Positions 44,612 to 53,645 of a stretch of DNA of 64,000 nucleotides are shown here, one piece after another. A program made the translations under genes and the position numbers. Origin of the DNA: Kushneria aurantia DSM 21353. GTDB taxonomy: Bacteria > Pseudomonadota > Gammaproteobacteria > Pseudomonadales > Halomonadaceae. The DNA is taken from assembly GCF_000382245.1 (NCBI RefSeq), contig NZ_KB907870.1, positions 1 through 64,000 on the forward strand, given 5' to 3'. Positions within the stretch are counted from its first letter, which is position 1; the number at the start of each line of letters is the position of its first letter. The notes under the pieces were generated by a model. It did no database searches and had not been told where the DNA came from. It saw only the letters and a program-made list of their open reading frames with translations.

Positions 44612-45598
44612 TCAGCTTCCGGCACCACTCTTCAGCCGATAGCGATCCAACGCCACAGCAAGTATGATAACCATACCTTTGATAATGAATTGCCATATAT
44701 CTGAGACACCAACCAATATAAGCCCATTGGACAGGACAGCAATAATCAGAGCACCAATCAGAGTTCCCCAGATTGACCCCACACCACCGACCAGACTTGT
44801 GCCTCCCAAAATAACCGCAGCGATAGCATCAAGTTCATATGCTTGCCCGAGCTGCAAGCCATTGGCAGCGTATAACCGCGCCGCTGACATTACACCACCC
44901 AGTCCCGCAAACAATCCCGAAATCCCATAGGCAAAAAGCAGTACAAGCCAGACCTTTATACCGGCTAACCGCGCCGCCTCATGATTACCCCCTGTGGCAT
45001 ATATCCAGGTGCCCAATACTGTGCCCCTCAACACGAACCAGGACAGTAAAACAACGGCGATAGCAATTATCGCCAGCCAGGGAATGCCCAGAATGTCACC
45101 ATTACCAATAATGGCAAAAGGCAAATCAGAATTAAAAACGGTCGTATCTTCCCCCATTAAGCGGGCGACCCCCCTTACGGTTGTCAGCGCGCCAAGCGTT
45201 ACAATAAAAGGTGGCAGTTTGAAAAAAGCAATCAACACACCATTAACCAAACCAAATGCCAACCCCACCAGAATCCCGACAGGAACTCCCAACAAGCCAA
45301 GTCCGGGCCATAGAGAAGCCTGGACAGCCGCAATAGCTGAAGCAGCCAGTATCGAGCCTACCGAAAGATCAATGCCGCTTGTTAAAATGACAAATGTCAT
45401 GCCGGCAGCCAGCACAATGTTAATGGAAGCTTGCTGCATCACAATAGAAAGGTTATTAGCCGTAAGAAAATTGCCCGTCATCATTTGAAAAGCGACGGCA
45501 AGCAGCACAAGTACTGGTAGCATACCCAGCGCCGTAACGACAGATTTCATTTTCGCAACTTGCCTGGATGAATCCTGAAGGCGTACGGTATCGCTCAT
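44612..45598 (-). CDS. ABC sugar transporter permease (RbsC-like)
   Basis: A 328-residue membrane protein of the BPD_transp_2 (RbsC/AraH) family, 8-10 hydrophobic segments. Typical blocks: NIVLAAGMTFVILTSGIDLSVGS (about 59-81), YATGGNHEAARLAGIKV (EAA-like ATPase contact, about 206-222) and DAIAAVILGGTSLVGGVGSIWGTLIGA (about 255-281). It overlaps the ATPase gene by 4 bp (ATGA). Part of the same AT-richer operon. Confidence 0.95.
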   Translation of the reverse strand: MSDTVRLQDSSRQVAKMKSVVTALGMLPVLVLLAVAFQMMTGNFLTANNLSIVMQQASINIVLAAGMTFVILTSGIDLSVGSILAASAIAAVQASLWPGLGLLGVPVGILVGLAFGLVNGVLIAFFKLPPFIVTLGALTTVRGVARLMGEDTTVFNSDLPFAIIGNGDILGIPWLAIIAIAVVLLSWFVLRGTVLGTWIYATGGNHEAARLAGIKVWLVLLFAYGISGLFAGLGGVMSAARLYAANGLQLGQAYELDAIAAVILGGTSLVGGVGSIWGTLIGALIIAVLSNGLILVGVSDIWQFIIKGMVIILAVALDRYRLKSGAGS

Positions 45599-47160
45599 GC
45601 CATAGTCTCCTTATCCTGGAACACTTCCATTTTTGTTGAAGAGGAGTAGCCTGCACCCGTAGCGAAAGTCATCAACTCTTCCTGTGTCATCACTTTATCG
45701 GGCGATGACGCCACTTCACCGGCTATTTCGCCTTCACGCATTACAATGCAACGATCCGCAATACCAATGATTTCGGGCAACTCGCTTGATACCACCACTA
45801 CTGCGAGGCCATGCTCGGCCAGCTCATCGATAAGACGATATATTTCCGACTTGGCACCCACATCGACACCCCGAGTAGGTTCATCAAGCAGCAAGATTTT
45901 AGGATTAACCTCCAGTAAACGCGCAAAAAGAACCTTCTGTTGGTTGCCTCCCGAGAGAGTGCTCACCTTCTGCCTTATTGAAGAAGTTCGAATAGCGAAA
46001 TGATCAATCGCTCTTTTTGCCCTGAGTGTCGCCATTCTGAATTGGCGTACACCACCGGGATACGCATCCTTTTCTGCAACAGCTATATTAACGTTTTCCG
46101 AGATACTCATATCCAGGAAAAGCCCCAACCCCTTGCGGTCTTCTGTAAGGTAGACAATACCTTTTTCCAGGGCTTCGCGTGGCGATTTCGGGTTCACCAC
46201 TTGACCATCAATAATGATGCGGCCCCGAGCTATATAGTCTGCACCATAGATCAAGCGCAAAAGCTCTGTTCGACCTGACCCGACGAGGCCTGCAATCCCC
46301 AGAACCTCTCCACGACAGACTTCAAAAGAGCATCCCTTGACTTTCCCTTTATCGGCAAGTTCCTCGACACGCAACACAACATCCTTTTTTTCTCCAAAAG
46401 CATGATGCACCTTTTGATAAAAGGATGATATGTCACGCCCCACCATCATCGATACCAGTTTTTCCGCATTAACATCAGCTTTATCAAGTGTGCCGACATA
46501 GGCACCATCACGCAGCACAGAGCAACGATCAGATAATCTATAAACTTCATCCATCCGATGCGAAATATAAATAATGGCAATCCCCTCGGATTTTAGAGAT
46601 TCAATTACATCAAAAAGCTTTTCTGTCTCTTTCCCCGACAATGACGTTGTGGGTTCGTCCATCACAATAATACGGGCATTGGTGGACAAGGCTCTTGCAA
46701 TTTCTACCATTTGCCGTTGGCCCAGTGATAGCCGGTTCACCTGGACGCCGGCATCAAAATCAACTTCCAGCCTCTCGAGAATTAATTGTGCAGACTTATG
46801 CATCAGAGAATTTTTAAGCATACCTGCCTTGGCTTTCTCGGCACCCAGAAATATATTCTGGGCCGCTGTAAGATTAGGCGCCAGCGACAACTCCTGATAA
46901 ATGACGGCAATACCATAATTACGCGAGGCACGCGTATTACCTGTAGGCAGTGCGCTCCCTGCCACTGATATCCTGCCGCCACTATCAGGAGAGAGCGCAC
47001 CGGAGAGAATTTTCATCAGGGTCGATTTCCCGGCACCATTTTCCCCCATCAGAGCGTGCACTTCTCCAGCGGCAACATTCAGCGATATGTTCGAAAGCGC
47101 TTTCACCCCACCAAAGGTTTTGGAAATCTGACACATTTCCAGAAGTGGTCGATCGCTCAT
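45595..47160 (-). CDS. ABC sugar transporter ATPase, duplicated (RbsA-like)
   Basis: A 521-residue double ATP-binding protein. First domain: Walker A GENGAGKST (about 39-47), signature LSLGQRQM, Walker B IIVMDEPT. Second domain: degenerate Walker A GLVGSGRTE (about 291-299), signature LSGGNQQKV and ILLLDEPTRGVD. The degenerate second site is normal for the RbsA/MglA family. It overlaps both neighbours by 4 bp, so DeoR, ATPase and permease are translationally coupled. Confidence 0.95.
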   Translation of the reverse strand: MSDRPLLEMCQISKTFGGVKALSNISLNVAAGEVHALMGENGAGKSTLMKILSGALSPDSGGRISVAGSALPTGNTRASRNYGIAVIYQELSLAPNLTAAQNIFLGAEKAKAGMLKNSLMHKSAQLILERLEVDFDAGVQVNRLSLGQRQMVEIARALSTNARIIVMDEPTTSLSGKETEKLFDVIESLKSEGIAIIYISHRMDEVYRLSDRCSVLRDGAYVGTLDKADVNAEKLVSMMVGRDISSFYQKVHHAFGEKKDVVLRVEELADKGKVKGCSFEVCRGEVLGIAGLVGSGRTELLRLIYGADYIARGRIIIDGQVVNPKSPREALEKGIVYLTEDRKGLGLFLDMSISENVNIAVAEKDAYPGGVRQFRMATLRAKRAIDHFAIRTSSIRQKVSTLSGGNQQKVLFARLLEVNPKILLLDEPTRGVDVGAKSEIYRLIDELAEHGLAVVVVSSELPEIIGIADRCIVMREGEIAGEVASSPDKVMTQEELMTFATGAGYSSSTKMEVFQDKETMA

Positions 47161-47942
47161 AGCTCTTTCTCCCTGCCGTTCTCGGCAACCGTATAGCGAA
47201 CCCCCTGATCTTCCAGCATCTTTGCTTCTACATCCTCAAGACCATCATCGGTTATCAGATGAGCCACTCGCCTTAGCGGTAGCGCAACGAGTGGCGGTGC
47301 TTCCTTGAATTTTCGACTATCCACCAACAATACGACTTCGTTTACGCGCTCGGAAAAATGCTGGACAAAGTGCACCAGCAGGGGATGCGATTCGAGAATG
47401 CCCTGGGGACCTATGCCCAATGCCCCGACAAAGAACTGAGAGGCGTAAAAGGTCGAGATTTCACGGTTGGGGTCATAAAGAATGCCGGGGTCGCGATGCA
47501 GATCGCCACTGCCTACCGTTAATTGGCAACGGCCGAATTCGGAGAGATAGGCAGCAAGTGGCATCGAATGTGTCAGAATGCGCAGGTTCCAATTACCCAC
47601 GTGCACACCGAAATGAAAGCAGGTCGATCCTGCATGAACGACGATCAGGCTGCCTTCACGTACAAGCTTTCCCGCTTCACGGGCAATCGCTTTTTTAGCA
47701 TCTACTGCAATGTCGCGATTGTCAGAGAAGGGAAGCGCTACAGCGCGATGCTGGTGGGGCGATTCCACCGCCGCGATACCCCCATAGACCTTCTGCACCT
47801 TGCCCAAATCATCAAGCTTGTCGATATCGCGGCGGACGGTTGCTGCAGAGACGCCCAGCATATCGGTCAACTCATTGACGGAGACGAAGGGGCGCTCCAT
47901 CAACAATGACTCAATTCTGGTGTGACGACTCTTATCGCTCAT
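47157..47942 (-). CDS. DeoR-family transcriptional regulator
   Basis: A 261-residue sugar-operon repressor. It has a winged helix-turn-helix at the N-terminus (about 1-57; SVNELTDMLGVSAATVRRDIDKLDDLG), followed by the DeoR C-terminal sensor domain with the DGL-type phospho-sugar loop region (about 75-235). Start at 47942 follows GGAG at about 9 nt; an ATG at 47969 would place nine extra residues over the presumed operator. As first gene of the operon it is likely autoregulated through the direct CAATCAT repeats just upstream. The effector is probably a sugar phosphate. Confidence 0.9.
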   Translation of the reverse strand: MSDKSRHTRIESLLMERPFVSVNELTDMLGVSAATVRRDIDKLDDLGKVQKVYGGIAAVESPHQHRAVALPFSDNRDIAVDAKKAIAREAGKLVREGSLIVVHAGSTCFHFGVHVGNWNLRILTHSMPLAAYLSEFGRCQLTVGSGDLHRDPGILYDPNREISTFYASQFFVGALGIGPQGILESHPLLVHFVQHFSERVNEVVLLVDSRKFKEAPPLVALPLRRVAHLITDDGLEDVEAKMLEDQGVRYTVAENGREKEL

Positions 47943-48284
47943 GGGGCACTCCAAATAGAGCTTTCTCAATCATTTTTGATTTTTTACAATCATATTTTGC
48001 ACACGATGCCCCTTTTTTGCGTCAAATTCCTTAATCCTTTAGTTCTATGAGCACATTTTTCCACCGTGCCGAGTAGCGGACGGCACCGAACGAAAGCACA
48101 TTTATGTCTATAACTTTATGAAATACAAAGAAATTATCTCAATGGAAGGCCGCCGCCGAGGACATTCCTTGCGAATGCCCTGGTGACATCACTGAAGCAG
48201 GGGAGTGAGATTTCTTGATCATGGTTTGAACTGATCAGAAAATCTGTCTGACAAACGAGGGTTTGTTCCGCCAGCAGAGGCGCT
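47943..48284. other. AT-rich upstream region of the pentose operon
   Basis: About 340 bp between the P-loop kinase gene and the DeoR gene, both read leftward. The stretch 47961-48130 is strongly AT-rich compared with the window. It holds two CAATCAT repeats and a TATGAT hexamer (minus strand, about 47994) as possible -10. A 6-bp GTGCCG/CGGCAC hairpin near 48070-48090 may end the kinase transcript. No gene is called. Confidence 0.5.
47967..47993 (-). promoter_or_regulatory. Direct repeats, candidate DeoR operator
   Basis: Two copies of CAATCAT at 47967-47973 and 47987-47993, exactly 20 bp apart (two helical turns), with an inverted half-site TTGAT between them. DeoR-family proteins often bind such repeats upstream of their own operon. 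Located 25-51 bp before the DeoR start codon. Confidence 0.6.
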
Positions 48285-48965
48285 TTATCGATCTGTAAGG
48301 CGTATAAGCCGGCCATCCCAATAGAGCTGGCGGTCAGCCAGGTGCCGGGTCGCCTCGATACGTTCGGCGTTGGGGCGATCGGTGGCGGCCAGCCAGGCGT
48401 GCGCCTGATCCGCGCTGCGGCCAAAGCGCCTATGACGCTCGACCAGCCACTGCTCACGCCGCTCGGTGTCGACATCGAGATACCAGACCTCATCCAGCAG
48501 CTTGCGCACCTCCGACCAGGGCGGCTCCTCCAGCAGCAGGTAATTGCCCTCGGTGATCACCAGTGCGGTAGCGGACGGTACCGCGATACTGGCGGCAATG
48601 GGCTCCTCGAGTTCACGATAGAAGTCCGGCGCGTAGATGGTGTCACTCTGTCGGGCGTCCCTGAGTCGCGACAGCAGTGCCACATAGCCCTGCACATCGA
48701 AGGTATCCGGTGCCCCCTTGCGCTCAGCGCGCCCCAATCGCGTCAGTTGGCGATTGGAGAGGTGAAAACCATCCATCGGTACGACCTGCATCGTATTGTC
48801 CAGCCGCGCTCCCAGCATCTCGCCGATGCTCGATTTGCCGGCGCCGGGCGGCCCCACGATGCCCAGCAGCCGACGGCGGCCGGACGTCATCATGGCACGC
48901 GCCATTTCGACGACGGCCTCCTCGATGTCCACTCCCGAGATATCGTGCTGCGATCGCGCCGTCAT
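48285..48965 (-). CDS. P-loop nucleoside/sugar kinase family protein
   Basis: A 226-residue kinase of the uridine kinase/phosphoribulokinase/pantothenate kinase group (the YggC/FrcK-like set). Walker A is GPPGAGKSS (about 37-45). VVPMDGFHLSN (about 62-72) has the DGFH signature of this subgroup, and ITEGNYLLLEEPPW (about 137-150) is the next conserved block. The family contains fructose and nucleoside kinases; the substrate is not evident. The ATG has AGGG upstream. It lies between a transaldolase terminator and the pentose operon and reads in the same direction as both. Confidence 0.85.
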   Translation of the reverse strand: MTARSQHDISGVDIEEAVVEMARAMMTSGRRRLLGIVGPPGAGKSSIGEMLGARLDNTMQVVPMDGFHLSNRQLTRLGRAERKGAPDTFDVQGYVALLSRLRDARQSDTIYAPDFYRELEEPIAASIAVPSATALVITEGNYLLLEEPPWSEVRKLLDEVWYLDVDTERREQWLVERHRRFGRSADQAHAWLAATDRPNAERIEATRHLADRQLYWDGRLIRLTDR

Positions 48966-48989
48966 GGTTTATCCCTGTGAATCATGCAT

Positions 48990-49018
48990 AAAAAAAAGCC
49001 GGCCCATGCCGGGCCGGC
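48990..49018 (-). terminator. Intrinsic terminator of the transaldolase gene
   Basis: Perfect 8-bp stem (48998-49005 with 49011-49018, GCCGGCCC/GGGCCGGC) with loop ATGCC, followed on the minus strand by eight T residues. It lies between tal and the kinase gene, so the kinase needs its own promoter or readthrough. Confidence 0.9.
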
Positions 49019-49042
49019 CCGATTTTTCACGGCTTTGCGCAC

Positions 49043-50014
49043 TCAGAAGCGCTTTTCGATCAGCCCCTCGAGCTTCTCCTGATCCTCGGCGAACTTGCGG
49101 ATCCCCTCGGCCAGCTTGTCGTTGGCCATGGCATCCTGGTTGTGCTCCCAGCGAAACTCGGCCTCGGTCATCTTCTCGGGGCGCTTTTCGCCCTTGCCGC
49201 CGCTGGTGGCGTTATCGGTCAGCTGACGCTCGACTTCACCATCGCTGGAGGCCAGCTCCTCGAGCAGTGCCGGCGAGATGGTCAGGCGGTTGCAGCCGGC
49301 CAGTGCCTTGATCTGGTCGGTATTGCGGAAGCTCGCCCCCATCACCACGGTTTCATAGCCGTAGCGGTTGGCATAGTCGGCAACGCCGCGCACGAATTTC
49401 ACACCCGGATCGTCATCCGGCGCATAGTGGTCGACGCCGTCGTTTGCCTTGTACCAGTCGGTGACGCGACCCACGAAGGGCGAGATCAGAAATACCCCGG
49501 CCTCGAAGCAGGCGCGCGCCTGAGCGTCGCTGAACAGCAGCGTCAGGTTGCAGTTGATGCCCTCCTGCTGCAGCTGCTCGGCGGCGCGAATGCCCTCCCA
49601 GGTGGAAGCCAGCTTGATCAGAATGCGATCACGGCCGACACCGGCCTTTTCATACAGCTCGATCAGCTTGCGCGCCTTCTCGATACTGGCTTCGCGATCG
49701 AAGGAGAGCTTCGACGCCACTTCGGTGGAGACAAGCCCGGGAACCAGTTTCGTGATTTCAGTGCCGACCACCACTGACAGGCGATCGACCGCATGCGCGA
49801 GTCGGGCTTCGCGGCTCTGCCCCTCGGTCTCCTTTTTGACCTCGGCAAGCGTCGAGTCGATCAGCTCCTGATAGCCCTGCAGATCGAAGGCCTTGAGCAG
49901 CAGCGAAGGATTGGTGGTGGAGTCCTGCGGCTCGTATTTCTTGATCGCTTCAAGATCGCCGGTATCGGCGACGACTTTGGAAAGCGTCTTCAGAGATTCC
50001 AGCTGACTGGCCAT
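49043..50014 (-). CDS. tal: Transaldolase
   Basis: A 323-residue class 1 transaldolase (TalB type), transferring dihydroxyacetone units between sedoheptulose-7-phosphate and glyceraldehyde-3-phosphate. Schiff-base Lys134 lies in [12 protein letters not shown] and [12 protein letters not shown] (about 31-42) is the other signature. [14 protein letters not shown] and [22 protein letters not shown] complete the substrate phosphate site. Sequence length is close to E. coli TalB (317). The gene is monocistronic with a strong terminator. Confidence 0.97.
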   Translation of the reverse strand: MASQLESLKTLSKVVADTGDLEAIKKYEPQDSTTNPSLLLKAFDLQGYQELIDSTLAEVKKETEGQSREARLAHAVDRLSVVVGTEITKLVPGLVSTEVASKLSFDREASIEKARKLIELYEKAGVGRDRILIKLASTWEGIRAAEQLQQEGINCNLTLLFSDAQARACFEAGVFLISPFVGRVTDWYKANDGVDHYAPDDDPGVKFVRGVADYANRYGYETVVMGASFRNTDQIKALAGCNRLTISPALLEELASSDGEVERQLTDNATSGGKGEKRPEKMTEAEFRWEHNQDAMANDKLAEGIRKFAEDQEKLEGLIEKRF

Positions 50015-50098
50015 GGATCACTCCCTGTCGGTTCGGTATTGAACAAGGCGGTCCGTTCGCCACAACCTCGACCGGACCACATGAAACTGGTGTTTCAG

Positions 50099-50133
50099 GT
50101 TGCAGGGCGCATTACAGAAGTGAGCCCTGCAAC
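50099..50133. repeat. Long inverted repeat between tal and the small gene
   Basis: Perfect 10-bp arms GTTGCAGGGC (50099-50108) and GCCCTGCAAC (50124-50133) with a 15-nt loop, 2 bp after the stop codon of the small gene at 50135. It probably forms an mRNA 3'-end hairpin; there is no T-run. Confidence 0.6.
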
Positions 50134-50134
50134 G

Positions 50135-50329
50135 TCAACGCATAGGGTCAGGATAGCGACTTTTGCGCTCCACGACATGCTCATCGTCGCTGACACGATA
50201 GCGCTTTACGCGATCCTTATTCGAGATCTGGCGGGTATCGCGGTCGATTTCAACCGCGCACTGGCACCTTTCAGGGTGCCAGTGCGTGGTCACCGTCGCT
50301 GTCGTCACCGCCACGAGGCGATCGCCCAT
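50135..50329 (-). CDS. Possible small basic protein with CxC motif
   Basis: An open frame of 64 codons that overlaps the 3' end of the MscS-type gene by 59 bp in another frame and continues into the gap. The part outside the overlap reads [20 protein letters not shown] and ends in a charged tail rich in Arg/Lys/Asp/Glu. The codon choice looks like that of real genes here. The start is unclear: ATG at 50329 (GGAGG close by) or GTG at 50293. A perfect 8-bp hairpin (50261-50282) lies inside it. No family recognised. Confidence 0.4.
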   Translation of the reverse strand: MGDRLVAVTTATVTTHWHPERCQCAVEIDRDTRQISNKDRVKRYRVSDDEHVVERKSRYPDPMR

Positions 50330-52502
50330 ACTCCTCCAGCCGCACGCTCATACGCGGCGCCGCCAGCTCAAAGCCTTCGTTGTCCATGCGCCTTTTGAGA
50401 CGCAACTGGAATTCTCGTGTGATCTCCCACTGGGTTACCGGCGCGGTGCGAAACTGCGCTCGCACGATTGCCGCCCCTTCGGTAAAGCTTTCGACCCCCT
50501 GCATCTGCAGCGGCGACCAGATACGAAAGCGATACAGCGGATCGCTGCGCATCTCTTCGGCGATCTCCTCGATCATTTGCTGGGCGTAGTCGATGGTCAT
50601 GTTCCACGGCACACGAATGCGCAGCAGGGCGTAGCCGAACTCACGGGAGTAGTTCTGCACCGACTTGATCTGGCTGAAGGGCACCGAATGGACGATGCCG
50701 TCCAGATCGCGCAGGCGTACGGTGCGCAGGCTGAGCTTCTCCACCGTACCCATATTGCCGCCGACATCGACGAAGTCGTCGATCGCCAGGGTATCCTCGA
50801 CAAGAATAAACACCCCGGTAATCAGATCCTGCACCAGCGTCTGGGCGCCGAAACCGATCGCCAGGCCGATCACACCGGCACCGGCCAGCAGCGGTGTGAC
50901 GTTGACGCCGAGATTGGCCAGCGCCGCGATCGCCCCGATCACGAAAATGGTGACAAACACCACGTTGCGTAGAAGTGGCGTGATGGTCTCTGCTCGGGCG
51001 CGACGTGCCCGACCGCGCTGGGAACGCGATGTGGAGGTCATGGCGCGGTGAATGGCGGTATCCACCATGATCCACACCAGCCAGCTGATCAGAATCGTCA
51101 GGCCGATGCTGAGCAGCGGCCGCGCGATCCGTTCACCCAGGCCGTCGTCGCCGTCCAGAGGCAGCAGCGAAAAGCCCCAGCTGAGTGCCGCCAGCTGCGC
51201 AAAGAGGGTCCAGCACAGCAGATGCAGCAGCACGGTGCCAAAGCGCGACAGACGCCGCACATAAAGCGAGCGCCGCGACCGACGCGGCGGCTGACGCGCG
51301 CTGCGCTTGAGCAGCCCGGTGGCAATCAGCGCGATCACCATCAACGCTGCGGTAAACAGCGCGCGGGCAAGGATCGAGCGCACATCGCCGCTGTAGGTCA
51401 GCACCGCGATCAGCGACACCGCCACCAGCAGCAGTGCCGGCACGTGCCAGAGTCCACCCAGCACCCGCAACAGCTCCCCGACGGCGCCCCCTTCACGGCG
51501 CTGCGCCCAGGGGCGATTGCGAATCAGATGGCGCACCGGACGCCGAAAACGGATCACGAACAGCCCGGTCAGCAGGACCGCCAGCAGATTGGCGATGCCG
51601 GCGGCAAAATCGGTCAGCCCGCTACCCAGTGATTCGCGCAGCTGCGACGAGGTAAACGCATCCCCCAATGCCGCGACGGCGCCGATCCAGAACAGCGGCC
51701 AGGCGCCACGCTGACGCAGGCGGCGCAGGGCAACGCGCCGATGCCCCCATGAGAAGAGCGAGAAAACCACCTCACAGATCGAGGCGAACAGCATGCCGCA
51801 CAGCGCCGCCCAACCCAGGGTAGTGGCCAGCAGCATGCCCGGCGAGGCTCCCAGCCGGAAAACGCCCAGCAGCACCAGCCCCAGTGCCAGCCCGGTGGGC
51901 AGCACCCGGCGCAGACAGTAGCGCAACAGGGTCAGCGCGCCGGGCTGTTCGGGCAGTGTCATGGCCACCCCATAGCGCCAGGCAAGAGAGCGAATCAGCG
52001 CAAAGAAGAGCATCCCCAGGCCCAGCTGCGCGAGCAGGGTGAGCGTGAAATCGCGCAGCAGCGCGACCCCGCTGTCCAGACTATCGCTCAGCGAGGCGAT
52101 ATCCACCATCGCCTCGTGCCCGCCATGCTGCCAGCGCGTCAGCAGGCTGCGCCCCTCGCCCTGCTGACCGGCCAGCTCGCCGAAGGTGGCCGCCAGAACC
52201 CCCAGCAACCCGCCACCCTCGACGCTGCTCTCGCCGTCGGCGCGCGCCTGACTGGCGTCGCGCAGATGGCGCAACTCCTGCAGCAGCGCGCTGCGCTGGT
52301 CACTGTTTTCAAGCGTTGTGATCAGCTGGCCGAGAGCAGCACTCATCTCCTGATCCGAGATCTGCTCCTGCTGTCCGGAGCCGCCGCTGCCCGGCATGGA
52401 CAGTGCCGACGCCCGTGTCGTCTGCGTCCCGACCGCCAGCATCAGTACCATCAGCAGTACCGCCATTAACGTCCGCTCGACTCTGTGCCCTGTGTTACAC
52501 AT
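50271..52502 (-). CDS. MscS-family mechanosensitive channel (YbiO-like)
   Basis: A 743-residue channel protein with a signal peptide or first membrane helix, a periplasmic helical domain (about 45-140, [20 protein letters not shown]), about nine to ten membrane segments and a C-terminal MscS core (about 510-740). The pore helix region [24 protein letters not shown] matches TM3, followed by the beta-domain motif [15 protein letters not shown]. Size and layout match E. coli YbiO. Start 52502 is chosen over 52571; another ATG at 52466 is possible. It should release solutes on hypo-osmotic shock. Confidence 0.9.
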   Translation of the reverse strand: MCNTGHRVERTLMAVLLMVLMLAVGTQTTRASALSMPGSGGSGQQEQISDQEMSAALGQLITTLENSDQRSALLQELRHLRDASQARADGESSVEGGGLLGVLAATFGELAGQQGEGRSLLTRWQHGGHEAMVDIASLSDSLDSGVALLRDFTLTLLAQLGLGMLFFALIRSLAWRYGVAMTLPEQPGALTLLRYCLRRVLPTGLALGLVLLGVFRLGASPGMLLATTLGWAALCGMLFASICEVVFSLFSWGHRRVALRRLRQRGAWPLFWIGAVAALGDAFTSSQLRESLGSGLTDFAAGIANLLAVLLTGLFVIRFRRPVRHLIRNRPWAQRREGGAVGELLRVLGGLWHVPALLLVAVSLIAVLTYSGDVRSILARALFTAALMVIALIATGLLKRSARQPPRRSRRSLYVRRLSRFGTVLLHLLCWTLFAQLAALSWGFSLLPLDGDDGLGERIARPLLSIGLTILISWLVWIMVDTAIHRAMTSTSRSQRGRARRARAETITPLLRNVVFVTIFVIGAIAALANLGVNVTPLLAGAGVIGLAIGFGAQTLVQDLITGVFILVEDTLAIDDFVDVGGNMGTVEKLSLRTVRLRDLDGIVHSVPFSQIKSVQNYSREFGYALLRIRVPWNMTIDYAQQMIEEIAEEMRSDPLYRFRIWSPLQMQGVESFTEGAAIVRAQFRTAPVTQWEITREFQLRLKRRMDNEGFELAAPRMSVRLEEYGRSPRGGDDSDGDHALAP

Positions 52503-52616
52503 ACCTGTATTCCTGACTCCCCGGTCGCGGCGACTGCAAAGGTTGAAAAAAAAACGATGCTGGCGCATCATACCCGCCCATTAAATTCGGCCAACACCCT
52601 TTTTCCGGAGCGCGCC

Positions 52617-52877
52617 ATGAAATCAGGCATTCATCCCGAATACCGCACGGTCGTTTTTCACGACACCAACGCGGACACCCATTTCAGAATCCCCTCGACG
52701 GTTTCCACCAGCGAGACCATCGAGCTCGACGGCGAAACCTTCCCGCTGGTTCGCCTCGATATCTCTTCGGCGTCGCACCCCTTCTACACCGGCCAGCAGC
52801 GCCAGGCCAGCAGTGAAGGTCGTGCCGCCCAGTTCCATCGCCGTTTCGGCAACTTCTCCTCGCGCCGCTCCAGCTGA
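52617..52877 (+). CDS. rpmE2: 50S ribosomal protein L31 type B (zinc-independent)
   Basis: An 86-residue ribosomal protein L31 paralogue of the C-minus type (YkgM/RpmE2). It has no cysteine residues, so it cannot form the zinc ribbon of the standard L31. [18 protein letters not shown] and [14 protein letters not shown] are the family hallmarks. In other bacteria Zur releases its synthesis in zinc shortage, letting it replace the zinc protein. No clear Zur dyad is seen in the 50-100 bp upstream, although GATGC-N4-GCATC (about 52555-52568) is a dyad. Start 52617 follows CCGGAG. Confidence 0.95.
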   Translation: MKSGIHPEYRTVVFHDTNADTHFRIPSTVSTSETIELDGETFPLVRLDISSASHPFYTGQQRQASSEGRAAQFHRRFGNFSSRRSS

Positions 52878-52930
52878 TCCGCCAGGCCCGGCTCGGGGCT
52901 TCATTGCGAGCCATCGCGGCGCTCCTGTAT

Positions 52931-52951
52931 GCCCGGCAATGCTCGCCGGGC
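52931..52951. terminator. Hairpin after rpmE2
   Basis: Perfect 7-bp GC stem (GCCCGGC 52931-52937 with GCCGGGC 52945-52951), 7-nt loop, no T-run. A weak or Rho-assisted terminator. Confidence 0.4.
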
Positions 52952-53093
52952 GTCAGGCCCCTCGGCGTCGGTGCAGCACACAAGGCCATTATCCAGCCTT
53001 AAGCCAGCATTTTTTGTTGGGCAGAACCTTCCATAGACGCTATTGTCAGAGTTATCGCAATGTCTCTACGGTCGCTACCTTCAAGGAGTGCAT

Positions 53094-53411
53094 ATGGCAG
53101 ACCAGAGCTATAACGCTGCCTGGCGAATGGCTGAACAGATGAAGTCGCGTGCTCGCGCGACCGAACGTCCCGGCACCCTGAAGATGCTCGGCGCCTGGAT
53201 GGTGTTCGCCTTCATGCTGATGATGGGAACGCTGCTGGCGCTATTTTTTGTGCTGCTGGGCTGGGCAATGATGCCGCTGATTCGCCATCGCATGAAAAAG
53301 CGCGCTGAACGCCAGGGGCAGACCTTTGACGGCGAAAGTGCGCGATCGGGCAATCATCCCCATCAGGTGCTGGAAGGAGAGTTCGAAGTACGACGTAGCG
53401 CGCACGGCTGA
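53094..53411 (+). CDS. Small single- or two-helix membrane protein, 105 aa
   Basis: Not recognised. A 105-residue protein with a basic N-terminal 28 residues, one long hydrophobic segment (about 31-57, MLGAWMVFAFMLMMGTLLALFFVLLGWAMM region) and a basic C-terminal tail. The ATG at 53094 is preceded by AAGGAG at 6 nt, one of the best ribosome sites in the window, which supports expression. The GC-rich hairpin at 53461-53485 follows. No neighbour gives a hint of function. Confidence 0.7.
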   Translation: MADQSYNAAWRMAEQMKSRARATERPGTLKMLGAWMVFAFMLMMGTLLALFFVLLGWAMMPLIRHRMKKRAERQGQTFDGESARSGNHPHQVLEGEFEVRRSAHG

Positions 53412-53460
53412 TCGCTCGACTTCTCCGCCAGCAAGCCCTCTTCTTTCCTGAAACACCTCG

Positions 53461-53485
53461 CAGCGCCGGCCACGAGCCGGCGCTG
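53461..53485. terminator. Strong GC hairpin without T-run
   Basis: Perfect 10-bp stem (CAGCGCCGGC 53461-53470 with GCCGGCGCTG 53476-53485), loop CACGA, followed by TCGTCTCTC and not by a T-run. Confidence 0.5.
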
Positions 53486-53645
53486 TCGTCTCTCGGCTGC
53501 TGTCCTGCCCCACGCCTTTCGAGAACAGCGCGCCCCGAATGGCCTTGAATCTCTCCACGCTCGCCCGGACCTGCTGTATTATAAGCCTGCTAACATTAAT
53601 ACCCTTATTGGACAGGCTCATCCCTTTCAGCCGTCAGAGGTTCTC

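Noticed and set aside
48134-48284. Protein-like stretch after the P-loop kinase (LISSNHDQEISLPCFSDVTRAFARNV...)
   Set aside because: It could be a decayed 3' gene fragment, but the frame further upstream is only a shadow of the kinase and I recognise no family.
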